A stretch of 52,611 bases of DNA from Methylophaga sp. UBA2689. GTDB lineage: Bacteria; Pseudomonadota; Gammaproteobacteria; Nitrosococcales; Methylophagaceae. This document shows, piece after piece, positions 17,176 through 24,839 of this stretch. The stretch spans positions 1-52,611 of the forward strand of contig DELT01000065.1 in assembly GCA_002354555.1 (NCBI GenBank). The letters run 5' to 3'. A program made the position numbers and the translations under genes. Numbering within the stretch: the first letter of the stretch is position 1; every line of letters begins with the position of its first letter. The notes beneath the pieces are model-generated. The model saw only the letters and a list, made by a program, of their open reading frames with translations. It did no database searches and was not told the origin of the DNA.

Positions 17176-18951
17176 TTACAAGCCGATAGTGTAATTTACG
17201 TAGGCGGTAGCAGAGCCTGTACTTTGAAATGGCAATTGCTGATAGTAAAAGTCAGCTGAGATCCGTTGGTTAATGGCAGGGCTGAAATATGCACCAATGC
17301 TTGCCACTGGACGTGTTCGGCTAAGACTGTCATTAAAGTTCTCACTGGTTAAACCACTGACGCCCGTCGCTGTTAAGTCATCTACGGAGTGGGAAAGATC
17401 ATGTTCAATACCCAAACTACCGGTGAGATTCACTTTTTCTGTCAGTTTCTGATTGAGCTTCATACCCACTAAAGCGACGGTTGAACGGTCTTCAAGAGCG
17501 GCATAGGTCAAAGGCGAAAAGATAGAACCTTCTTCTGTATAGGCATCCTGTTTGATTCGGGTATAACGCAAAGCGGCATATGGCCTGACTAAGGTTCTCG
17601 CTTCATTCACCAGGAAGCTGTAACTTAATTCACCCACATAGCTTTGGGTATTGATGGACGTGTCACCAACACCGGCTTCTGAGGTATTCATGATCTCGCG
17701 AGTAGTTGTTAAATTTTTATCCTGATAAGCATTGGCAATTTTAAATTGATAGCCCAAGTGGTCTGCATTTTGGTTCCAGACGATAAATATTCCCATCAGT
17801 GGATTTGCATTTGAAATATCCACACTGTCGACGGTATCAGTATTGAAATTGTGGTTTAAAAAGCCACCTAAGCGAAGGGTTGGTGTGGCTTTGTAGCCCA
17901 CTACGATTACGGCAGAAGTCTCATGCGTGCTGGGATTATCCACATAGGTCTGTTGGCCACCCACAGAGACACAAAAACCTCTGGTATCAAACAAATCACA
18001 GTCGTAAGTATTCATGTTGGCAAAGTTTGTAGCAATAAGCTGCTGTGAAAATCCGCCGCGTAGGTCTGATGCTAGAGATTGAACAGAGGCTTGGGTATCA
18101 ATAGCCGATGGACCGGCAAATTTAAATAATAAATCCCAGGCATTTAACAAGCTTTCATTTGCCACCAGACTGTAGTTAAAACGACCATAAGTACCAGTGG
18201 TGTCTGAAATATTGTTGAGGGTCGGAAAATCCTGCAAAACTTCCAGGTATCTTCCCTCAGATACAACAGAAGCATCCACCCCGGAAACAAGTGTTGTGCC
18301 CAAATTACCGTATATGTTGAACGCCATATTTCCATTGTTTGCAGCGGAAATTTGAATATTACCGGGTGCGAAACTTAAAGCTGAGAACTGACCATATTGC
18401 GTTGGACTTTTAATAATGATGTTGTAATTTTCAGGTAAGTTACCACGAATATTTAAGGGCCCAGTTGTATGCGAACCTTGAAAGTTATTAAGGATCTGTA
18501 ATGAGGCACTTGCATTTCCGATGCTGGCAAATCCACCTTTAATACTGCCAATATTAGTTAAGGAGGTGATTGTTGATTGATTACTAATGCCGTATCTGAC
18601 TACACCGGTGATTTGACCAAAGTTAACCACATCAACTTTCCCGCCTGATTTGTTCCATACACCCCATTGATTATTAGTATAAATTGATCCGTTATTGACA
18701 AGCTTGGCTGAAGTTGCTGTTTCCAAAATAACCACTGACCGGCCATTCACACCAAACGGCGCATCATTTGACACCGTTACCCCTGAAGCGATGGTGACAT
18801 CGGTTCCGGTATCAAGCGTCAGTCCCTTCACATTGCCCCCATTACAACTGGCCGTCACTTCCAGGGTAGTTGTGACTGTCACGCCGCCATTACACAGGGC
18901 AAACGCAGGTAGAGTAAACAATACCAATAAGATGGAAATAATTAACTTCAA
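17176..18951 (-). CDS. Autotransporter-type outer-membrane protein
   Basis: 591 aa with a signal peptide (MKLIISILLVLFTLPAFA). Residues about 20-280 form a Gly/Asn/Ser/Thr-rich passenger with repeated beta-strand pattern (LVNNGSIYTNNQWGVWNKSG, VVNFGQITG). Residues about 310-591 read as an autotransporter beta barrel of alternating aromatic strands (VVGYKATPTLRLGGFLNHNF, VRPYAALRYTRIKQDAYTEE, FSPAINQRISADFYYQQLPF). It ends in Leu rather than the usual Phe. The passenger is short and no protease or lipase motif is seen, so an adhesin-like or structural role is more likely than an enzyme. Confidence 0.75.
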   Translation of the reverse strand: MKLIISILLVLFTLPAFALCNGGVTVTTTLEVTASCNGGNVKGLTLDTGTDVTIASGVTVSNDAPFGVNGRSVVILETATSAKLVNNGSIYTNNQWGVWNKSGGKVDVVNFGQITGVVRYGISNQSTITSLTNIGSIKGGFASIGNASASLQILNNFQGSHTTGPLNIRGNLPENYNIIIKSPTQYGQFSALSFAPGNIQISAANNGNMAFNIYGNLGTTLVSGVDASVVSEGRYLEVLQDFPTLNNISDTTGTYGRFNYSLVANESLLNAWDLLFKFAGPSAIDTQASVQSLASDLRGGFSQQLIATNFANMNTYDCDLFDTRGFCVSVGGQQTYVDNPSTHETSAVIVVGYKATPTLRLGGFLNHNFNTDTVDSVDISNANPLMGIFIVWNQNADHLGYQFKIANAYQDKNLTTTREIMNTSEAGVGDTSINTQSYVGELSYSFLVNEARTLVRPYAALRYTRIKQDAYTEEGSIFSPLTYAALEDRSTVALVGMKLNQKLTEKVNLTGSLGIEHDLSHSVDDLTATGVSGLTSENFNDSLSRTRPVASIGAYFSPAINQRISADFYYQQLPFQSTGSATAYVNYTIGL

Positions 18952-18973
18952 CTCTGTTACTCCAGTGAGCTAG

Positions 18974-19486
18974 GCTTAATACTGCAAATTTTTTTGGTTG
19001 AGCAGCGGAAAGTAAAACTACGTTTTTTATTGAGATTACTAATCGCTTAGAGTCGAAGTAGATAAGTAACTTATTATTTCAATTGATTAAATTTATTTTG
19101 CTAAAGGCCTTTGGATTTCATTTTTGAACACTTCAATTACGGCACTCAGACCAAGCCTTTAGGAAGTTTTTAAAGGTTATCACTTTTTAAATAACGCGGT
19201 TAAATTGTTTATAAAGTATTACAAATTCATCATAAATAATAATTAAAAAAGAGAAAAATTCGTTTTGCAATTATCTTGTAACTCAAAAATATAATTAATG
19301 CATATAGAGAAAGATAAATATTAATAGCAATGTTTATATTTTTATCTTATAAATAGAAATCAAAGCAAATCCATTCGTCGAAGATAAATTTGAGTGATAG
19401 GGATAAAAACCATTCCTAAACTTTTCTGAACGATTTACACAATTACTGTCAAAACAGTAACTGACTAATCAATCAGAGGAGTTATT
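18974..19486. other. AT-rich intergenic stretch, no gene seen
   Basis: About 510 nt, strongly AT-rich, between the divergent autotransporter and MltF-like genes. It should contain both promoters. It has no convincing open frame, and I could not assign -35/-10 boxes with confidence. Confidence 0.5.
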
Positions 19487-20854
19487 TTGTCGATTAAAGG
19501 TATGCGTCCACTGCTTTTTGGTGTGGTCACCATTTTATTAATCCCTGCTTGCTCAAGCGAGTCTCAACGAGCCAACCAAAATCTGACAGCACCAGCTGAA
19601 AGTGGAGTTTTACACGTTGCTACACGTAACGGTTCAACTACTTATTTTTTAGACCGTCATGAAAATCCGACCGGACCTGAATATGCATTAATAACAGAGT
19701 ATGCTGCCGCTCGTGGCTGGGAAGTGGAGTGGACAATGTATGACTCAACCTCAGCGGTAATCAAAGCCCTCGACGATTCTTCAGTGCATCTGGCCGCAGC
19801 AGGCCTTACCCTTAACACACTTCGTAATGCAAAATACGCTAAGGGTCCAGCACATACCGAAGTGACCGAACAACTGGTTTGTCATCGGGAGCTGCGTCCA
19901 TTACCTGATTCATACGATGCTTTAAGTGACTTTGAGATTGTGGTGACGGAAGATTCCAGTTACGTAGACACTCTCAAAGAAATTCATGCTGATCTTGCTG
20001 ACATACAGTTTCGTGAAGACTCACGAACCAGTGAGTTGATTCTTACCGAAGTGGCAGAAAAAAACATCCCATGCACAGTGGCTGACGCCAATATCGTTAA
20101 TATTATGCAACGGCATTTTCCTTATCTGGAAGTTGCCATGGATCTTACCGATGGCCGTAATCTCGGCTGGTATGCACCTAATAAATTCAGAGCCATTGCT
20201 GACGATGCTCATGAGTGGATGAACAGCCGTGAAGGTGATCAAGCCATTGGTCGGATGGAAAGTCGTTATTACAGCTACATCAGCGAGTTTGATTTTGTTG
20301 ATTTACGTGCACTCAATCGTAGTATTGATAAACGCCTGAAACGTTATATCGATGAATTCGAAACAGCAGAAGAAAGCACTGGCATGCCTGCAGACCTGCT
20401 GGCCGCCCTGGCGTATCAGGAATCAAACTGGAATCCAAAAGCCGTATCCCCAACAGGAGTGCGGGGCATCATGATGCTTACCCAGGCAACAGCCGAAGAA
20501 CTGGGCGTGGAAGACCGTACTGATCCGGAAGAAGCCATAGAAGCTGGCGCACGTTATCTTGCTGATCGTCATGAACGCTTACCTGAATCAATTCCCGAAC
20601 CCGATCGAACTTACCTGGCACTTGCCAGCTACAACATTGGTCGAGGGCATTTATTAGACGCCCGGCAGCTGGCCCGGGAGTTAGGTAAAAACCCGGATTC
20701 CTGGTCAGATATGCGTGAGGTACTGCCACTGAAAGCAGACAAACGGTATTATCCCAGTACCCGTTATGGCTATGCTCGTGGCTATGAACCTGTTCATTAT
20801 GTGCAACGTATTCGTAACTACCGTGACGTGATTAAGCCGGTCTTTACAGACTGA
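19487..20854 (+). CDS. mltF: MltF-like lytic transglycosylase, lipoprotein
   Basis: 455 aa. A lipoprotein signal ends LIPAC, so it is probably anchored in the outer membrane. An SBP_bac_3-like domain (about 40-270) precedes an SLT transglycosylase domain (about 290-455) with catalytic Glu about 312 in AYQESNWNPKAVSPTGVRGI, then LASYNIGRGHL and RYGYARGYEPVHYVQRIRNY. It cleaves peptidoglycan glycan strands to anhydromuropeptides. It is shorter than the E. coli protein (518 aa). I accept the TTG at 19487 because AGAGGAG lies just upstream; the ATG at 19502 is too far from it. Confidence 0.9.
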   Translation: MSIKGMRPLLFGVVTILLIPACSSESQRANQNLTAPAESGVLHVATRNGSTTYFLDRHENPTGPEYALITEYAAARGWEVEWTMYDSTSAVIKALDDSSVHLAAAGLTLNTLRNAKYAKGPAHTEVTEQLVCHRELRPLPDSYDALSDFEIVVTEDSSYVDTLKEIHADLADIQFREDSRTSELILTEVAEKNIPCTVADANIVNIMQRHFPYLEVAMDLTDGRNLGWYAPNKFRAIADDAHEWMNSREGDQAIGRMESRYYSYISEFDFVDLRALNRSIDKRLKRYIDEFETAEESTGMPADLLAALAYQESNWNPKAVSPTGVRGIMMLTQATAEELGVEDRTDPEEAIEAGARYLADRHERLPESIPEPDRTYLALASYNIGRGHLLDARQLARELGKNPDSWSDMREVLPLKADKRYYPSTRYGYARGYEPVHYVQRIRNYRDVIKPVFTD

Positions 20855-20860
20855 GTATCC

Positions 20861-21041
20861 ACCATAAACTCTCGTTACCATGCTCTTGTGTGGGAATGTA
20901 ATTGTTGGGCTTCGTGTCTCAGCGTCAACCTACCATGCACCTTGTTCCCATGCTCTTGTGTGGGAATGTAATTGTTGGGCTTTGTTCCTCAGCGCCAACC
21001 TTCCATACACCTTGTTCCTACGCTCCTAAATGGGAACGGAC
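20861..21041. repeat. Three tandem copies of dispersed repeat family A, period about 70 bp
   Basis: The words TGCTCTTGTGTGGGAATG (20881 and 20951) and the degenerate CGCTCCTAAATGGGAAC (21021) recur at exactly 70-nt spacing, with GTTGGGCTT..CAACCT between them. The unit is the same as at 16992-17063. The array follows the mltF-like gene and marks the beginning of the repeat-rich accessory region. Confidence 0.8.
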
Positions 21042-21248
21042 TTAAGCTGTAATTCTTACTGACGGAGTTGTAAAAAGTTCATTTTCTGAGAAGCTGAAAA
21101 GTTGGGCTGGATACCAACAATCACGACTAGTAACGGTCTCCGCGGTATATTTTCAACTGGCATTGTCCTTGCGTTTAATTCTGGTAGTTACCTTCAGCGC
21201 TTAAAACATAATTGTGATTAGCGCTCAACTTATCAGGAGGCCAAACCA

Positions 21249-21833
21249 ATGCAAAATTCAGCAACAGAAAATAGAAAGTCCCTGGAAGGCAAAACAATTG
21301 CGTTTCTCGTCACTGACGGCTTTGAACAAGTGGAATTAACGACACCCTGGGAGCAGATCAAGCTTGCAGGCGCCGAAACGGAATTGATAGCTTTGAAAGA
21401 TGGCAAAGTCCAAGGCTTTAATCATCTCGATAAAGGCGATGCGTTTCAGGTGGATAAAACCGTCGCTGATGCATCAGCCGAAGATTATGATGGCTTGGTA
21501 CTGCCAGGCGGCGTAGCCAACCCGGATGCGCTTCGCACGAACCAAAATGCAGTCGAGTTTGTTCGGGCATTTTTTACCGAAAAGAAACCCGTAGCTGTGA
21601 TCTGTCATGGCCCTTGGACGCTAGTAGAGGCTGATGTTGTTCACGGGCGGAAACTCACATCCTGGCCAAGCCTGCGTACCGATATTCAGAATGCAGGTGG
21701 CAACTGGGTGGATCAGGAAGTCGTGGTGGATCAAGGGCTGGTGAGCAGCCGGAAACCTGATGATCTCGAAGCGTTCTGCAGCAAAGCCATTGAGGAATTC
21801 GCCGAAGGCAAACATCAACGCCAGCGGACCTGA
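21249..21833 (+). CDS. PfpI/DJ-1 family protein (YhbO-like)
   Basis: 194 aa, DJ-1/PfpI class I glutamine amidotransferase-like fold. Visible: IAFLVTDGFEQVELTTPWE with the conserved acidic residue, DYDGLVLPGGVANPD, and the nucleophile elbow AVICHGPWTL with Cys119. Members are described as stress proteins, proposed proteases, or deglycases acting on glyoxal adducts; which applies here is open. A perfect AGGAGG site precedes the ATG, and a terminator follows, so it is monocistronic. Confidence 0.92.
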   Translation: MQNSATENRKSLEGKTIAFLVTDGFEQVELTTPWEQIKLAGAETELIALKDGKVQGFNHLDKGDAFQVDKTVADASAEDYDGLVLPGGVANPDALRTNQNAVEFVRAFFTEKKPVAVICHGPWTLVEADVVHGRKLTSWPSLRTDIQNAGGNWVDQEVVVDQGLVSSRKPDDLEAFCSKAIEEFAEGKHQRQRT

Positions 21834-21858
21834 TTAGCCGGATTAGATATCGAAAATG

Positions 21859-21903
21859 GGGCGGGTTTATTTTAGTTAATTAAATAAATCTGCCCTTTTT
21901 TTT
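21859..21903 (+). terminator. Terminator after the PfpI-like gene
   Basis: Hairpin with arms GGGCGGGTTTATTT and AAATAAATCTGCCC (two mismatched pairs) followed by eight T. Confidence 0.75.
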
Positions 21904-21931
21904 AAGTTAGTTGATCCCCGGGTTTTTAAAA

Positions 21932-21973
21932 ATAGGGTAGGTTGGGTTGAGTCTACGAAACCCAACAATCTCC
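21932..21973. repeat. Dispersed repeat family B, copy 1
   Basis: GGGTAGGTTGGGTTGAG followed by TCTACGAAACCCAACAATCT. The inner TTGGGTTG...AACCCAA forms a hairpin. Other copies lie at 22394, 22453 (inverted), 23078 and 24007. Confidence 0.8.
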
Positions 21974-22066
21974 AAAGGATCCCAAAATAACACAGCGAAA
22001 TCATAAGCCTATAAAGCTGAATAACCGCCTGATTCTTGTAAATTCATCAAATTTTAGGAGAAAAAT

Positions 22067-22270
22067 ATGGCTATTCCAATTAAAGATAAAAATTATGATT
22101 TAATTAGCGTCGTCTACCATGCAGCTCAGGGAAGCGAGATCTGCAGACAATATATAGAAGATGCACAAAATGAGGGGGATGAAGCCCTTGCTCAATTTTT
22201 CAGAGAAGTTCAGGAGCAAAATCAGCGATTAGTAGAAAAAGGAAAAGAGCTTCTGAAGAAGAGCTACTGA
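22067..22270 (+). CDS. Small helical protein, conserved-looking, unknown function
   Basis: 67 aa: VVYHAAQGSEICRQYIEDAQ, then EGDEALAQFFREVQEQNQRL and a Lys-rich end. The pattern H..QG.E....Y..DA...GD..L..FF.EVQ recalls small ferritin-like/rubrerythrin-like helical proteins found in many bacteria, but metal ligands are not evident. A TTAGGAG ribosome site precedes the ATG. It stands alone between repeats. Confidence 0.65.
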   Translation: MAIPIKDKNYDLISVVYHAAQGSEICRQYIEDAQNEGDEALAQFFREVQEQNQRLVEKGKELLKKSY

Positions 22271-22393
22271 AAAGAACCAGTAAATTCTCTATTTAATCAA
22301 AGAGGCCAGACTTTTTTGAATTTAAATAGGCATTATCTGTATTTCAAATGCGTCTGACCTCTTTGTTAAATTTTGAACTTATTCCTAAAAACC

Positions 22394-22427
22394 GTGTAGG
22401 GGGGAGTTTACGAAACCCAACAATTAG
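22394..22427. repeat. Dispersed repeat family B, copy 2 (degenerate left half)
   Basis: GTGTAGGGGGGAG then TTTACGAAACCCAACAAT. It is followed 25 nt later by an inverted copy, so the two can form a larger stem. Confidence 0.65.
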
Positions 22428-22452
22428 ATAACGTTGCGTCATTTATGAAATA

Positions 22453-22485
22453 TTGGGTTTCATGCTTCAACCCAACCTACGGGAT
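22453..22485. repeat. Dispersed repeat family B, copy 3 (inverted)
   Basis: TTGGGTTTCATGCTTCAACC then CAACCTACGGGAT, the reverse complement of the family B unit. It lies beyond the end of the yqaA-like gene and may act as its terminator. Confidence 0.7.
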
Positions 22486-22521
22486 CGGTCTCTTTTTATT
22501 GTTGATCGTTTGATGTATCCG

Positions 22522-22962
22522 TCAATTTATGTTCAATACCATGTAACTAATAACGACATAACGCAGAAATTTACCCGCAGTCACCAAGATAAGAAACCAC
22601 TTTAAGCGAACCCGCAAAACACCTGCCATAACGGTTAATGGGTCACCGATTATTGGAACCCAGGCAAAACACAACGCAAACATGCCGTATTTAACAAAAC
22701 GCTGTTCTGCTCGCACGAAATCATCTTCCGACATCCTTAACCACTTTTTTACCACAACCAAGCTAGCCCAGTAACCTAGAGCATAGTTTGTGAGTGAACC
22801 CAAAACATTTCCTATTGTGGCAATGATGACTAGCGTAATAGGTGATAAACCACTCAGCAATAAAGCACTCAAAACAATTTCTGAGCTTAACGGTAAAATC
22901 GTTGCAGCTAAAAATGCAGAGATGAAAAGACCAATATGTCCGAGTTCTAAGAAATATTCCAT
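22522..22962 (-). CDS. YqaA family (DedA/SNARE-associated) membrane protein
   Basis: 146 aa from the ATG at 22962; the frame stays open to a TTG at 22998 that lacks a ribosome site. Four hydrophobic segments, with SNARE-assoc/YqaA signatures: FLAATILPLSSEIVLSALLL, GNVLGSLTNYALGYW, and FAWVPIIGDPLTVMAGVLRV. The G.GDP.T...G motif is the family hallmark. It is an inner-membrane protein distantly related to DedA lipid transporters; its substrate is unknown. Confidence 0.85.
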   Translation of the reverse strand: MEYFLELGHIGLFISAFLAATILPLSSEIVLSALLLSGLSPITLVIIATIGNVLGSLTNYALGYWASLVVVKKWLRMSEDDFVRAEQRFVKYGMFALCFAWVPIIGDPLTVMAGVLRVRLKWFLILVTAGKFLRYVVISYMVLNIN

Positions 22963-23006
22963 GATGCTTAATGTCTGTAGCAAGGGAAAAAATTGCAATT
23001 AATGGC

Positions 23007-23118
23007 GTCAGATACCATTGATTGTTGTGAAGTGAATTTCAATCGAGTTGATCCCTTTGATCTCTCTGGATTTATAAATAGGGTAGGTTGGGTTGAGTTT
23101 ACGAAACCCAACAATCTC
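23007..23118. repeat. Long direct repeat (112 bp, contains family B copy 4), left of the toxin-antitoxin pair
   Basis: Starts GTCAGATACCATTGAT, continues with GATCCCTTTGATCTCTCTGG and ends in the family B unit at about 23078-23118. A near-identical copy in the same orientation lies at 23935-24047, on the other side of the toxin-antitoxin genes. Confidence 0.85.
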
Positions 23119-23212
23119 CGGACTTTCAAACATCCTGACCCCATTGATTTTTGAGGCGTAACTTAACAATATACTGAGTTTCAATATTGTTCACTAGAAA
23201 TGTGGCTACATG

Positions 23213-23241
23213 TTGCGTAACGCGACAAATTGTCGCATACT
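23213..23241 (+). promoter_or_regulatory. Promoter with palindromic operator of the toxin-antitoxin operon
   Basis: TTGCGT (23213-23218) and CATACT (23236-23241) are 17 nt apart, a fair sigma-70 promoter. The spacer and the start of the -10 box contain the perfect 15-bp palindrome GCGACAAATTGTCGC (23222-23236), overlapped on its left by a second palindrome GCGTAACGC. This is the expected layout for autoregulation by the antitoxin. Confidence 0.6.
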
Positions 23242-23301
23242 CTTGCCATAAATATTCATCGTATTGATGAACCCAAAACATAGAGATGAAAGGTATTAAA
23301 T

Positions 23302-23532
23302 ATGGCTACTAGCGTAAGACTGGATGATGAGTTTGTTACTGAGGCCAGAGTTCATGCAGAAGCAGAAAGCCGCTCCTTACCTAAGCAAATAGAGTATTGG
23401 GCAAAAATTGGCCAAATCATGATCGACAACCCGGACTTGTCGTATGAATTTGTACGTGAATCTTTATTGGCGACCGAAGAAGTCAAACAAGGATTAGTTA
23501 AACCTTATGTCAGAAGAACAAAACGAAATTAA
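23302..23532 (+). CDS. ParD-like antitoxin
   Basis: 76 aa. The N terminus MATSVRLDDEFVTEARVHAE has ribbon-helix-helix character, followed by SRSLPKQIEYWAKIGQIMID typical of the ParD_like (PF11903-type) antitoxins, and a basic tail. It should bind the palindromic operator upstream and neutralise the toxin. The toxin gene starts 26 nt before this gene ends. The unit is flanked by long direct repeats. Confidence 0.8.
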   Translation: MATSVRLDDEFVTEARVHAEAESRSLPKQIEYWAKIGQIMIDNPDLSYEFVRESLLATEEVKQGLVKPYVRRTKRN

Positions 23533-23833
23533 TGTTTATGAATCGCGACGATTTGAGAAAGCCATTAAAAAGCTGACAGAAGCGCAACTCAAAGTGGTTG
23601 AAGATGAGATAGAAAAAATCATTGAAGACCCTGAAATAGGGGAGCAGAAAAAAGGCGATTTAGCTTTTTTGAGAGTGCACAAATTCCAACTTGATAAACA
23701 ACTGGCTCTTTTAGGTTACTCGTGGATCGAAGACAGGCTTGAGATATACCTGCTTCAACTAGGTTCTCACGAAAACTTCTATAAAAAGATGAAAGGGCAG
23801 CGAAAAGTTGATCAGAAACTGATTAAATCTTAG
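23507..23833 (+). CDS. RelE/ParE-superfamily toxin
   Basis: 108 aa: VYESRRFEKAIKKLTEAQLK, then GDLAFLRVHKFQLDKQLALL and LLQLGSHENFYKKMK, the order of elements seen in RelE/ParE/YafQ-type toxins (a helix pair followed by a sheet ending in a conserved aromatic/His region). Such toxins either cleave ribosome-bound mRNA or poison gyrase; which type cannot be decided here. It is coupled to the antitoxin by a 26-nt overlap. The N-terminal ten residues (MSEEQNEINV) may partly be non-native. Confidence 0.8.
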   Translation: MSEEQNEINVYESRRFEKAIKKLTEAQLKVVEDEIEKIIEDPEIGEQKKGDLAFLRVHKFQLDKQLALLGYSWIEDRLEIYLLQLGSHENFYKKMKGQRKVDQKLIKS

Positions 23834-23894
23834 TAAATCAATGCTGATGAAGGAGACAGTTAGAGTCGGACTAATTGATTAGATATATCCACTA

Positions 23895-23920
23895 TTTTTT
23901 CAAGTTGGCTGACCCCTTGA
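23895..23920. repeat. Dispersed repeat family C, copy 1
   Basis: TTTTCAAGTTGGCTGACCCC followed by TTGA. Two further direct copies lie at 24777-24803 and 26368-26393. Confidence 0.8.
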
Positions 23921-23934
23921 ACCGCATAAATGAG

Positions 23935-24047
23935 GTCAGTTACCATTGATAGTTGTGAATTTAATTTGAATCGACTCTGATCCCTTTGATCTCTCTGGAT
24001 TTATAAATAGGGTAGGTTGGGTTGAGTTTACGAAACCCAACAATCTC
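23935..24047. repeat. Long direct repeat (113 bp, contains family B copy 5), right of the toxin-antitoxin pair
   Basis: Starts GTCAGTTACCATTGAT, shares TGATCCCTTTGATCTCTCTG and ends in the family B unit at about 24007-24047. It is a same-orientation partner of 23007-23118; most of the differences are in the first half. Confidence 0.85.
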
Positions 24048-24146
24048 GTGAGCAATTAATCAAGCGTGGAAATTGAATCTGCCCCTTTTGATTTGAATAT
24101 TTTCAAGTTTGCAAACGTCTTCATTTTCCTAAATTACAACTGCTCC

Positions 24147-24743
24147 CTAAAGTTTAAATAGGCTCTCAAATAACGCCTGCAGCTTATTGTGTCCCAGACT
24201 ATTCATTAGTGCCACGTTTCGTATTGGAATTTGATCGACATCAGGATATTCCACAATAGCTCGCTCAAGACTCGCCTCCCGAATAAGGTGCAACAAGGGG
24301 TAGGGAGAGCGGTTTGTATAATTCTCAGCATCGTCCGGATTTGTGCCGCCAAATTGGTAATCTGGATGAAAACTGGCGATCTGATAGGTACCTTCCAGTC
24401 CCATTTCCAAAAGGAGGTTATCGGCATTACTCAAAAACTGATTGTAGTCATAAAAGTCCTGCAATACATTTGGGTGAATCAGCAGCGTAGTTTCAACTGA
24501 CGGATCACTATTGAGCAGTTCCAGCTCGTCTTGCAGTGACATCAACAATTGCTCTTCCGTAATCGCTCTTGTGGTAGCAAATCGCACCCGATTGTTCAGC
24601 ATCTCATACTTAGCAAATGGGCAAAGATTCATTTCCATCACAAAAGTGTTAACCCACTGCTGGACCGATATAACAATTTCCTCGTCATTTCGGATCTCAC
24701 TTGGTCGTGATAATTTCTTCATTCGTCTTTCATATATCGTCAT
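24147..24743 (-). CDS. DUF1415 domain protein
   Basis: 198 aa with the DUF1415 signature QWVNTFVMEMNLCPFAKYEM, then HPNVLQDFYDYNQFLSNAD, FHPDYQFGGTNPDDAENYTN and RSPYPLLHLIREASLERAI. The family is common in proteobacteria and has no assigned reaction; conserved Cys, His and Asp suggest an enzyme or metal site. It is a core-type gene lying among the repeats of the accessory region. An ATG at 24719 (MKKLSRP) would shorten it by eight residues. Confidence 0.88.
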   Translation of the reverse strand: MTIYERRMKKLSRPSEIRNDEEIVISVQQWVNTFVMEMNLCPFAKYEMLNNRVRFATTRAITEEQLLMSLQDELELLNSDPSVETTLLIHPNVLQDFYDYNQFLSNADNLLLEMGLEGTYQIASFHPDYQFGGTNPDDAENYTNRSPYPLLHLIREASLERAIVEYPDVDQIPIRNVALMNSLGHNKLQALFESLFKL

Positions 24744-24776
24744 CCAAAATCAAACACTCTGACACTATTGATTCAT

Positions 24777-24803
24777 TGTTTTCAAGTTGGCTGACCTCCT
24801 TGA
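24777..24803. repeat. Dispersed repeat family C, copy 2
   Basis: TGTTTTCAAGTTGGCTGACC followed by TCCTTGA, one base longer than the other copies. It lies just beyond the 3' end of the TIR-like gene. Confidence 0.8.
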
Positions 24804-24839
24804 TAACTTTGATGTTTAGAACGGTATATCATCATCGTA

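Noticed and set aside
20861-24047. Short repeats as a CRISPR array
   Set aside because: Spacing is irregular or is exactly one repeat unit, there are no unique spacers of uniform length, and no cas genes are present.
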